Program-made: the position numbers and the translations under genes | Assembly (NCBI RefSeq): GCF_000247815.1 | Contig: NC_021676.1 | Coordinates: forward strand, 3,749,544 to 3,813,543 | Reading direction: 5' to 3' | Source of the DNA: Ficedula albicollis | Taxonomy: Eukaryota; Chordata; Aves; Passeriformes; Muscicapidae | Length of the DNA: 64,000 nucleotides | Shown: piece by piece, positions 23,309-37,404 of the stretch | Numbering within the stretch: position 1 is the first letter of the stretch | How the letters are laid out: every line of letters begins with the position of its first letter | The notes under the pieces: model-generated | Databases searched by the model: none | What the model was told of the DNA's origin: nothing | The model's input: only the letters and a program-made list of their open reading frames with translations

Positions 23309-25580
23309 TTTCATGAAGGCGTATATAGAGTCAGCTGCCATCACTACCTACAGAGCTTTAATGCATCCAGTGCTTAAAAAAAGGGTAGAACTGTCTAATT
23401 ATATAGAACAGCCATGAATCTCAGAAGTAACTGGATTATTTTCTCAATGTATTCAGCCTCTCCCAATTTTAACTCCTTCTTTGCTGCCAAGCCACTTGAC
23501 CTATCTAATTAAAATAAAAAGCACAGGATGAAAATTTCTTCAGCATCCTTTCCATTCACAACAGAGCTATGACAGGTGCTGGCATCACCTGCTGATTCTG
23601 AGCTTCAGAGCAGCCCTTGAGCTTCAATTCAGTTGTATTCTCACTATTTTGCTGTCAAATTTCTCTGCATCAGCCACAGTCATTTTATCACTCTTGTTGT
23701 TATCAAACTTTATGAATGAGATGCCTTTAACCTGTTTTTTCCTCACTGAGGAGACATTTTGGAGGATCCACTTCCTCTGCTCATTTAAAATAAACTAAAG
23801 CCCACTTCAGAAATGTGGTAAGCACTGGGGCATGTGAGTACAGTATCTAGTGGAATCCTTTTGGATGAAGTCATTTATTTATCTACATTATAAATTAAGG
23901 AAGTGGTGAGGAACACATGGTTCTGTAGTTTAAAACAGAGAGTGATGTGGGGGCAAAGATATGGAGAGTGAACAATGGAGACAGGAGAGCAGACAGACAA
24001 AGACAAGCACCCAGTTGAGTGCAAGACTGCAATCATGCTGATTATTTTCCTCCTGTACTACTTCTTCCTGGCTTACATGTTTTTTTTATATGCTCTTGAT
24101 ACCATCCATTGTAGAACTTCTTCACTTTGCCTGGCTTCACGAGCCTTCTGAGTGCCATTCACAACAGAAAGTCTAATTTGCTTGTCCTAAATCACCCTCT
24201 GGGGGAGCCTCTCTTTGCTGCTGAAGCACCTAGAGAGCATTGTTTCATATTATTGGCATCTGGAATTGGTGGGAATATTCCATAAAATTCACTTCTCTCT
24301 CTTTCCTGCTGTGTTTTCAGATAAGCATGGAAAGCATCTCTCAAACCTAGGGAATTACTACAATTTCAGTAATATTTTATTGACTAGGAACTCAAGGATG
24401 ATGGAATTCAAAACATAATGCAACACTAATTGCAGCAGTTATGATTTTTTATATTATTTTCTTTACCTTTGAGAAAGTTCTTTGGGGTTTTCTTACTCAA
24501 AGGGGAGAACATAAGATTTGGCTGAAGGAAGGATTGTTGGAATATCCCTCTGTGTAAGGACTTACTGTTCTGCTCATTTGAGCAATATTATTATTATTAT
24601 AAAAAAAAAATCAAAAATCAAACTTTAATAAGCAGCTATTTTTTCTTCACTCATACAAACACCTCTATAACCTGCAATGAAGGCATTATTGAGATTTAAT
24701 GCTGTGCAGTTGAGTATGTCAAGGTTAAAAACACAGAGTTCAGAACCATCTCTTTTTCTGTCCCTTTGTTGTTGCATTTGAGGAGGTTTCCTCGCTCCAA
24801 AAGCCCTGCTCCACCCCTTGTCCCAGCCCTGGCAGCCTCAGAGGTGGCACCCCTCCCAGAGCTCTGCTCTGTCCCTCTCAGGTCCCAAAAAGATTTTGGC
24901 TGAACCATTGGCATCTCTGTGCAGGCTCTAAGGAGCCCCAAAGCCAACGCTTCCAGCGTTTCTGAGATGTATTGTTTCCGTGATAAGCTCGTGACTTTCC
25001 TATGAATTACTCCAAATAATAAACATGCAAATGATGTGTCAAGATAAGACCCAAATTAAGCTTTTTATCCTACCTTGAAGAAGCTCGAGCTGGAAGTAGC
25101 CAACTTTCAGATAATGGCACAATGCTGCAAAAGGATCTTGACTTGTGCAAGGCTTTAAAATAATAGAATAGGCAGCACACGGGGCTGTTTTCTCACATTT
25201 CAGTGACAGATTATTTCAGAGAGCTCTCTAGCCCATTTCCTATTTCCTTTGCCCTTGGCCTGCTGAGTAATATTTGCATTTTTCCCTGCACCATATCTCC
25301 TCTCTGGACGGAAGCTCCTGATAAATGCTTTCCGCTGAACTTCCCTCAGCATCCACATTAAACAGGGCCTTTGCCAGGGACCATTTCCTGAGGCCTCCAC
25401 TCTGTGCTGCTGAACAACACCCACATCGTGCCTGCCCACTGCCCCAGGGGGCAGTTTGGGCTTGCAGGGCATTTCCCACTCTCTAAATGTCATTAACTCG
25501 AAAATCGCGCCGGAAAATCTCCCCAGAAATGGAAAATCTCCTTGAAATTACAGAAATATTTCCTGCAGGACAATTGCAAA
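23309..25580. other. Unique non-coding stretch
   Basis: No supported gene. There is a short ATT run near 24587-24600 next to an A run. A GC-richer patch at 24770-24960 and a few clustered CpGs at about 25310-25515 do not reach island density. Confidence 0.45.
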
Positions 25581-25640
25581 GCTAAGAAGTAAAAAATCTG
25601 GGGAGTTAGAGCTAAGAAGTAAAAATTCTGGAGAGTTAGA
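25581..25640. repeat. 30-bp tandem duplication
   Basis: GCTAAGAAGTAAAAA begins at 25581 and again at 25611. The two 30-bp units differ at two positions. Confidence 0.9.
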
Positions 25641-28003
25641 GCTGGACTTTGAGGGGTTTTTGAGGAGCCAGATACAGGTACAATGTTATGTATTTTATGC
25701 CCTGGAGTTGGTGGGGGATTAGAATCACAGGAGACCAGAGAACACACCAAGATGAATTATAGTGAGACTCTTCATTTATTTTACAGAATAATATTTAGCA
25801 ATATATCCCTTCCAGCCTGCTAAAACCTTTTTCTGTTTAGGCTTCTGAGTCAAAGGTTTTAATAACTTTTAGTTATTACAGTTAAGATTCAGGTTTTTTG
25901 TGCACATTTAAGCAGCAGCTAATGATTCATTAGAGAATTACTGTGAAAATAAGGTTGCTAAGTGAGCTGCATTCATATTGCAATTAACTCCAAATTTAAA
26001 AATCTCTTAAAGCAATCCTTTCAAGCTGGCATATTCAAGGTTGCTCTTTAAGCTGGCACATAAAAATTTATCTTTAATTTCTCTTCAAAACATACTTTAC
26101 AAATAATCCTAAGGTAGATCTGGCCTGTATATAATATTCACCCAAAAGGCCCATCTTGAAAAGCTATTTTTTTCTAAAAATTAAGTAATGCCTACAGAGT
26201 AACTTTTTTCTTGTCCTAAATTTCTCTTTTGCTACAAAACTGCAAGCAAATGCAAATCTGTTCAATGTATTTCTCCATGTATTGCACAAGTATTGGAGTG
26301 TCTCAATGAATTTGATTATAATACTCCAACCATTTTTTTCTCTACAGAAAAAAAATATGAAACATATTCACTTTTAAATGTGCTCCTGGAGTGCATTTTT
26401 CATTGAAGAGTTTTACAAAAAATTTCCCCAGTGTAATGTATTTTAGCTCATGTACTGATGCCCATATTCCCTCAAAGTATTGTGAAAACTGATAAAAAAA
26501 TATGTAGTGCTGGCTTACCAGGAATAATTTTTAAATCTTAGTAATTTATCTTGAGAGACTCCACGATCAATATCATACAGCACTGTGAGCCTGCTGCTTT
26601 ATTATCCTTCTTATCCAAGTGTGGAGAGATAAAGCATTGATTTTTGTTTGCTGTGTGTGCTGTAAAAACAAAGGAGAAATGTCATTTTTGAATGCCAAGG
26701 TTATATGAGTATCGTTTTATTGATTTTAAATTAAATAAAAGTTATGTAAGGCAATAGTTGGCATTGCTTTGGGGAAAAAACAAATGCCATTGAAATACAT
26801 TTTTTAAAAGCCAAGAAATACCTTTAAAAATATTTTTATGGCGAGTTCATCTCAACAGCTGAGCTTTCAAAAATTGTTTTGCCATTGGATTCAGAGTAGT
26901 GTAGCTTAGATAATACAAACTTTAAATAAGCAAGGACTGACAACACAAAAATTTATTTTGGTTGTTTCCTGCTTTTGGGGTTTTTTATTGTGATGAACCA
27001 ATGCATTACAACTGACTTCTCTAAGAAAAAAACTGAGAGATTTCATATTTTCTTTACTCTATTTTCCCTAATATTAATAATTTAGTCAAATATTTGTATC
27101 TGCTTGTTCAAGTAAATTTTACTCATTTAGAAAGGCCATTTGTTTAAATTTGTGGTGTCTTGTAGGACCAAGCTGCTGAATTTTAACACAGGAGGAAGGA
27201 AGCCACCTGCTGCTGAGAGACAGAAAATAGAGTTCTGCTGTAAAGGCTGTATGGCAGGGGCAGCCTTTAATCAGAGATAATGCACAGGGAGAAATTCCAT
27301 ATTTAAATGTATTTGGAATTGAATTTGGAACCACGGGGTTTGATGTGCTCTCCAAGCACAACCATGCACCGAACTGCACTCAGACCTTAACCTTTAAAAA
27401 CAGGAAGGATTTTTAGGCACCTTTAGTTCTGAATTTATATTTTCCTCCCTTTCTCTTTCATTGTGCACTCCAGAAATGTCACACACATTTGAATTGCTAG
27501 TGAGGAGTTTCTGTTATCCCGAAATGCCAAGAATTTAGCTGTTTTTCTATGAAAGTGCAGTGAAATTTCAAGAATTGGAAATGCCGGAGGAGATTCTAAA
27601 ATACATCATTATATAGATATAATTTCCACAGGTATTGAGATATACATATATAGATATATTTATATATATAGATGCTGTTTAGAGATCCTCAAATTCTCAA
27701 TTCCTCGCATATTTTTATAAAGGCATGAAGTAAGAAACCTTTGTGGAAATGCCCCAATAGACTCTCAAACAGGCAGATTTGAGGAGTCAGATACAATAAC
27801 CCCAAACCTGTTCATTTCTTTCAAGTTCTGCTGGCCATATGCTTCCTGCCCAGCAAATCCTGGTCATCTGAGTTTTTCAGACTAACTTAAAGTTATTGTA
27901 TTCCTTGCTACATGGTGATGAAAAACCCTCAGAGTGTCAGCTGGGCAGGAATTAGCAGCTGCCATCTGTCTGCAGTGGGATCCTTATCAGCAAAAGGGGG
28001 AAA
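25641..28003. other. Unique AT-rich non-coding stretch
   Basis: No gene or transposon recognised. TATA-rich short repeats lie at about 27608-27672. The sequence just before 28004 (CAGCAAAAGGGGGAAAGGGG) leads into the poly-G run without any repeat body. Confidence 0.5.
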
Positions 28004-31670
<3,667 letters not shown>

Positions 31671-31934
31671 TGATGCCTTGGGGTTTAGCTTTTATATTTT
31701 CCAGAATCTCTGCTGCTTAGAGTGTGACTCTGAAACTTCATATTTGGTGTTAGTAAGTTCTCTTCACAGGGTAGCCAGACAAAACAATTCCTTCTCAGCT
31801 GGAGAATCAAGGACAGCTGGTACCCAAAAAGCAGAAACAACACTGAGGGAGAGGGGGCAAGGCAGGGGACTGAAACTTCCTAGCCTGGGGCTGTGGTTGG
31901 ACAATTGACCCCAATGTGGAGATGAACCAAAACT

Positions 31935-31942
31935 TATAAAAG
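31935..31942 (+). promoter_or_regulatory. LTR TATA box
   Basis: TATAAAAG lies about 265 bp into the LTR. The surrounding CTTATAAAAGTGT is shared with the minus-strand LTR, which supports it as the ancestral viral core promoter. Confidence 0.6.
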
Positions 31943-32030
31943 TGTAAAAACTCGTGACCAGGATCTATCTTGGATTTGATTTGGGTGTAGCTCTAGCCAG
32001 GCTCTTGCACTGCCCAAGGTGAATCCCTTC

Positions 32031-32036
32031 AATAAA
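32031..32036 (+). terminator. LTR polyadenylation signal
   Basis: AATAAA lies about 90 bp downstream of the TATA box and is followed by T-rich sequence (TTCCTATTTTATCCCTTTTG). This spacing fits an R region of ordinary length. Confidence 0.6.
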
Positions 32037-32098
32037 TTCCTATTTTATCCCTTTTGCTCTGCCAAGCCTGTGTTCCAGGTCAGCCTTTCCAGGCAGCA

Positions 32099-34798
32099 GT
32101 GCTTGCTCCACCTCAGGGTGTCCAGGCTCTGGCCAGACCCACAGAGAGCAGCACAGACACTTCCACCATCCTCCACCACTGAACTAACGAGGGAAAAAAT
32201 GTTCCTCAGGTTTATTCTCTCACTCCTCTGCTTGCTGCTGAGGGTTGTTTGGAGTTCACACTTGGGTTTTAGCAGTGAGTTTTGTCTGTGGGCCTTCAGG
32301 AGTTTTTCGGAGACTCATGGCTCTCATTAGAACATGCAAGGCAGGTAATTCCATAGGGAATGGCAAAGAGTGACTAACAAACTCCATTGTGTGGGTTGCT
32401 CTTTGATGCAATGATTGTTGCCCAATTAACTGGATTTTCAGGGGCCTCTCTGAAGCCTCAGTACAATGAAGAACTTGTTTAGCTTCAAGCCTGGTCTCAG
32501 GTCCCTCCACTGTTTGTGTATGCCAGAGTGCTGCTTTCAATCAGAGTTTCAGCCTCTAATTTCAGACTTGAGCATTATGTAAAATATAAAAATAGCCTGG
32601 TGCATGCATTGAAATGCCACATGCATTCCAATCCCAGGCTTTTGTCGCCTCCTAATGAAGCTGGGCACTCAAGGCAAGCTCTTTCCATTATCCAAACCCA
32701 CTACTGCTCTCCTTGCCTTGGTAATCTGCTCCTGACAAAAGATAAACAAACTCTGACCCAGAGAGTTAAATAGGTTTATATGTCTGAATCAATACACCTA
32801 AGTATAATATTGGCATTTAGATTTAGAAAGTAATTCATAGTAAGTTTAGACTTGAGCCTTAAGTACTCTGTAATGAGCTGGCATTTATCTGCTGCCCTTG
32901 TAATTGAAAGTAGTGACATTTTGTTTTCTTCAAGAACATTTATATTACCCAGGTGGAATTGATAGCTGTCATTTCCACAAGGACAAAATGATTGAGCAGA
33001 TAAAAAAGTGACAGAAAAGTTGTTTGTACAGATTCAAAGCTGTATTTTTGTAGAAGTTATAACAGGAATAAAATTTCCAAGGATCAACTATTTCTGAAGT
33101 CCAAATGGGGCCTCTCATTCAGCAGCTGTACAGGGAGCTGAAGTTGTGAATGAAGTATCTGAAGTCACAGGGAGTTTTGCTTGCACAAGGATATTGTGTG
33201 TGATCTTACTGGATTGCAGTTATGGATGGGATTTGCTAAAGGAACTTTTGCAATTGCTGCTCCATAGTTAATGTTTTACTGTCATAGCAGTGCAGGAGCT
33301 GTTGGAGGAACAGCAGAGCATAACAAAGAAAATTGAGAAATTTTCCTTTTTTATCCCAGACTGCCCAGGTCCAGAGAGCTTCAGAAGAGGGGCTCAGGCT
33401 CAGAACTGATTCTGTCAATTATTCACAAGTATGTCCTGAGAGCTGCTGAGCTCCTCAGCACAAATATTCAGCAATTTGTAAAATGCAGCTCCTCACAGAA
33501 ATCATATACCATAGTAATCAAACAGCTCAGTGCTTTTCCTCGGGTTTTTCAGTGTTTTTGTTTTGTTTGGGGGTTTGGTTTGTTTTTTTTTTTCAATTTC
33601 AAATAAGGCAAGAAAATTTTATTGCAGAAAATACAATTCAATACAAAACATACAATGAAGCACTGTGAGGAAATGAGCAGCTGACAGACATAGTTTGCTG
33701 TGATTGAGAGGAAACATTTATCTGCTTGTGAGAAGAGCATGTTTGCAGTCATATGTCTCAACAGAAGGAGAGTGATAGTGGAATTTCCCCCGGAGCAGGG
33801 GCACTGGAGGGAAGGAAGTGTGGCTGTCCCCAGAGAAGTGAACACTTGTTTTCTTGGCCATTTCACAGCCAGGGTTGAAAGTGATATTATAGATGTTTTT
33901 GCACAGCTGAATGAGGAATTAATAAACAGCAGAGCAAACAGGTTTTGTGCAAGGCAGTCTCAGATATTTGTGTTTTCTGTGCTTCTGGGCACGAGCAGCC
34001 CAGGGCAGGGCAGCTCCAGGCAGAATTTGTGTGTCAGGCCCTGGGCTGAGCTGCAGCAGCACCACAGGGACCATGCAGGCTGCTGGGCATCTGGAAACCC
34101 TCCCTGGGTTCATCTGATGGTGCTCTGCAGGAATCCCCATTTTGGGATCAGAGCTGGTGTTTGTGCAGGACCCCACAATGGGATCTTTGCTGGGTGTCCC
34201 ACAGCATCCCTGCATCCACTGCTGAGTGAAAAGTCGCTGGATTTAGGGATTCTGGGGGAGGCACAGTAGGTATTGTTCGATTTTGCTTCTCCTTGAGGAG
34301 GCATTGAAAGGTGTCTCTAATTTTCAGACAAGACCCAAAACAATTTGATGCTAAATCATTGAGAGAATGGCTTGCAGTGATCTAGATCTAATGCAGAATT
34401 ACTATGGATGAATTTTAATTCTTGGAGGGGAAATATAAAAAAATGCTAAAGGTTGTCAAAAAGATATTGTGTCAAAAGTGATTCATGGAAAGTATTTCCT
34501 AAAATCAGGCTATATTTTGATTACCAACCATTTAGAAAAACTATTCCCTGGAGTCTTCTGGCTGAGCATGAGAATACAATTTTGGTGTGCTTGGACATGG
34601 TGATGGAGATGCTTTGATGTTGGGTGTACTAATTCAGTTAATTGACATCAACCCAGTTGTTTGTTTTCAGCCTTTCATGTTAAATCAAAAGATGTTTTGA
34701 GGCTCCCATCTCTTCATCTATTAAAAAGAAACACACTAAGATTGGTTAAATCTCTCAAGATCGTGCTAAAATTCAGTATCCTATGAATAGAATTCTAA
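32099..34798. other. Unique non-coding stretch
   Basis: The longest frame, 33700-34269 plus (about 189 codons), has no recognisable domain. Its C-terminal half covers a degenerate two-unit repeat near 34125-34200. I do not call a gene. There is a T/G-rich tract at 33550-33595. Confidence 0.45.
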
Positions 34799-34988
34799 GA
34801 ATATAAATATCTCCATTCTAGCAATTCATTGCCTGAACTGGGGGAGGGACAGAAATATTTGCAGAAGTTCTGTGAGGTTCATGTGTTTGTATAATTGCCC
34901 TGGTTTTGACATATATATGTATTATCTTCTCTTGAGAATTAAATTTTTTTATATCGGCAGTATTTTGGGGAGATCTGAGGAGAGATGA
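34799..34988. repeat. 190-bp block, left of assembly gap
   Basis: It is repeated at 35202-35391 at a constant offset of 403. About seven substitutions give roughly 96% identity, with no indels. It ends exactly at the first N. Confidence 0.92.
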
Positions 34989-35201
34989 NNNNNNNNNNNN
35001 NNNNNNNNNNNNNNNNNNNNNNNNNNNNNNNNNNNNNNNNNNNNNNNNNNNNNNNNNNNNNNNNNNNNNNNNNNNNNNNNNNNNNNNNNNNNNNNNNNNN
35101 NNNNNNNNNNNNNNNNNNNNNNNNNNNNNNNNNNNNNNNNNNNNNNNNNNNNNNNNNNNNNNNNNNNNNNNNNNNNNNNNNNNNNNNNNNNNNNNNNNNN
35201 N
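34989..35201. other. Assembly gap (213 N)
   Basis: An uninterrupted N run. The same 190-bp block lies immediately on both sides, so the gap probably covers a tandem array that could not be resolved, or a false join. Confidence 0.99.
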
Positions 35202-35391
35202 AAATATAAATATCTCCATTCTAGGAATTCATTGCCTGAAATGGGGGAGGGACAGAAATATTTGCAGAAGTTCTGTGAGGTTCATGTGTTTGTATAATTG
35301 CTCTGGTTTTGACATATATATGCATTATCTTCTCTTGAGAATTAGTTTTTTTTATATCGGCAATATTTTGGGGAGATCTGAGGAGAGATGA
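35202..35391. repeat. 190-bp block, right of assembly gap
   Basis: Partner of 34799-34988. The block starts directly after the last N and continues into unique sequence after GAGGAGAGATGA. Confidence 0.92.
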
Positions 35392-36601
35392 AGAAATAAA
35401 ACATTTAATCTTTGAAAACTCTGTCAGTTCTTGTCCACCTCGCATTTCACCACTGGAGGGCGGTAAAATATTTTCAACTTTTCTTTTTCCCTTCCTTTTA
35501 CTTTCATTTTTTTATTTTCCCTTTAACATCTGAACTGCTGTTAAAACATACATGTATTTTTAAAAAGGTGATTTACACAGTACCTAGCTCACCATCTCCA
35601 GGTTTTATAACTCATAAGGACGTTCCCACTTTTGTTCTTAAGTCTCTCTTTCCTGCCTTTGTGTGTAGGAAACTGTGGTCGTGGTAGAGGCAGGGAAAGA
35701 GGAGATGATGATGATCAAACCTTTATTAATATTCCCATGATGGAAAGGCTTTGGTGCTGGCACCAGAGCATTGAAAGTGATGCATTGACATGGCAAAGTT
35801 CAGCTCCCATGATCTAATTGCAAAAATAAAAGCAAACTTTTTCCGTACTGTGTTTCTGTTATTATCCCCAAATCTTCTCTCTCTGTCAAATCTGCCGTTT
35901 CTTCAACAGTAAAAAGGAATGTGCTTTGATCATGACCCTTCCAAACTGTCTCTTCCAAAAATCTGCTTTCTACCTGTATTTAGGTTCCTGTGTGTATTTC
36001 CCTGAATTTCACTGTCAGAGGATTGATTTGGGAGTGTGTCATTGGACAGGGGTGTTCAATCTTTCTGGCTATTACTGCAAAGGTATCCAACATGCCTTTA
36101 AATGGGCTTAATCTTAACTTTTACCTATTTTAGTGAAGCAAATAATATTGAAGAAGGCATTAATACCACTACGGGGTATTAATATTTTACTTATACTTCA
36201 GCTGAAAAAATATGCAAGGGTGACTTACTAGATAGTTTTAGCTCCAGTAATTGCAAGCTGTAAGGTAAAACTTGATTTTTCCTTCCTCTTGGATTTTTTT
36301 ATTTGGATTTAATACGTATTTTTCAAACAAGAGAACATGTCCACTTGGACAAATATCAGGTTTCTTAAATGGTGTATAAAATCCTGTACGCTGAACAATT
36401 TTCTGTCTGCTGGAATGAGTTTAGTTTGGAGCAGTTTGGAGTGAAGATGTTCTGGCACCTAAGAAAAGGCATCTCAGCACCTTGATGTAATTAGTCTGCT
36501 CACAGGTTTGGTTCTTTTATTGCCATTTCTGTGGGGTTTGGTAGCTGGGCACAGAAGTAGAATATTCCACTGCTGTAAATTGCCTTACCCTTTTTTAACC
36601 T
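35392..36601. other. Unique non-coding stretch
   Basis: No gene recognised. There is a perfect 9-bp-arm inverted repeat at 36159-36183 (ATTAATACC, ACTACGG, GGTATTAAT). Confidence 0.5.
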
Positions 36602-37020
36602 TCAGCTGCCAGAATTAGTTGTTTGGTTTTTTGCCTTTTTTGTTTGTTGACTGACCGAATTCTCTTTCTCAATGACTTCTGAATTATTTTGCAAAGCTTT
36701 TTTGACTGCTTTATCTCCCATTTCATTTCCTTTAATATCTACACCAGCTGGAATCCATACAAAAATGACATTGTTGCCGTGACATATTACCTTATTATAG
36801 ACATCAATAATTTCCAGAGCTATTCCTACTCCAGTGATTGAAATTTCTAGGATGATATCAACGGCACTTAAAAGATCTGGAGAAGTGACAGATTGTAAAG
36901 GTTGTACTCCAGCAATCTAATTCAGTGCCATCAGGGTAGGAAATAACTCCACAGTATAACCAGGTAACCAATCTAACTGGCTTCTAACAGGAGCTGCTAA
37001 ACCCCAGCCCACTGCAACAA
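36602..37020 (-). pseudogene. Degraded retroelement RNase H-like fragment
   Basis: On the minus strand one frame stays open for about 139 codons, apart from a single TAG at 36917-36919, and ends at the TGA at 36602-36604. The translation has RNase H type I landmarks in order. A GYTVEL segment supplies the conserved Glu. An SPDLLSA segment sits where the SDS...SAL strand carries an Asp. A NNVIFVWIPAG strand follows, then IKGNEMGDKA, which is the GNE..D signature ending in the last catalytic Asp. The His usual after WIPA is Gly here, and the N-terminal DGS strand is not visible. The style resembles RNase H domains of non-LTR (I/Jockey-like) elements more than the retroviral type. CR1, the dominant bird LINE, lacks this domain. 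With an in-frame stop, no start and missing residues it cannot be functional. Family assignment is by motif only. Confidence 0.62.
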
Positions 37021-37128
37021 CTTGGAGGAAAATGGGAAACAAAATAGAAAAAGGTGGGGGGGAGGAAAAAAAACCCACGTGAATTAGAATTTAATTATTG
37101 CAATGAAATTTTGAGTCTTAGGGAAATG
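37021..37128. other. Low-complexity spacer beside the RNase H-like fragment
   Basis: A purine-rich stretch with G and A runs (37053-37075) separates the RNase H-like frame from the open frame at 37129-37404. It may be retroelement sequence too degraded to read. Confidence 0.4.
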
Positions 37129-37404
37129 TCAGGGGTCTGAGTCTTCCCCCACACTGCTTGCAGCACACCAGGGTAAATGTGATGTGGTGAGCTCAGGGGT
37201 GGGGCTGGGCTTGCTGATCTTATCTAGGGCTGCTCTGTCCACAATTGTTCCAAATCCAATCACACTGATCAGTGATCCATTTTTGTCATATTTTGTATCT
37301 AGGGCTGCTCTGTCCATAATTGTTCCAAATCCAATCACACTGATCAGTGATCCAACATCTCTTCCTATTTTTTCACTGTACTCTCTTAATCCTTGACGTA
37401 CCAA
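37129..37404 (-). pseudogene. Unrecognised open frame with internal repeat, possibly the same retroelement
   Basis: An open frame of about 91 codons lies directly upstream, in the minus-strand sense, of the RNase H-like fragment. Its translation repeats a block ending VIGFGTI-DRAALD, because 37221-37279 is duplicated at 37296-37354. I do not recognise a family. It could be a further piece of the retroelement (a region between reverse transcriptase and RNase H) or a chance frame kept open because the duplication period is a multiple of three. Confidence 0.3.
37221..37354. repeat. 59-bp direct repeat, 75-bp period
   Basis: TATCTAGGGCTGCTCTGTCC begins at 37221 and 37296. The 59-bp copies differ at one position (CACAATT/CATAATT) and are separated by a 16-bp spacer. 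They contain the palindromic core CTGATCAG. Confidence 0.93.

Larger units (their letters stand above)
31671..32098 (+). mobile_element. Solo LTR of an endogenous retrovirus, plus strand
   Basis: The left terminus TGATGCCTTGGGGTTTAGC and right terminus CCAGGCAGCA mirror the ends of the LTR at 49851-50297. A promoter-like ACTTATAAAAGTGT sits at 31933-31946 and an AATAAA at 32031, in the order expected for U3-R-U5. The flanks carry GTGC on both sides (31667-31670 and 32099-32102), a candidate 4-bp target-site duplication. Four bases are typical of gamma-like (class I) ERVs. No primer-binding site follows and no polypurine tract precedes, so it is a solo LTR left by LTR-LTR recombination. The family looks like a passerine LTR group, from memory only. 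Confidence 0.78.

Noticed and set aside
24770..24960. GC-rich patch considered as an exon or old CR1
   Set aside because: No conserved CR1 phrases, no splice-flanked frame and no recognisable protein.
33700..34269. Open frame of about 189 codons, plus strand
   Set aside because: It is the longest frame outside simple repeats, but no domain, signal or family feature is visible. An overlapping minus-strand frame is equally open, and the region is GC-richer, which lengthens chance frames.
36159..36183. Perfect 9-bp inverted repeat with 7-base loop, as a possible microRNA or cruciform
   Set aside because: The arms are too short for a microRNA precursor, and this number of short perfect hairpins is expected by chance in 64 kb.
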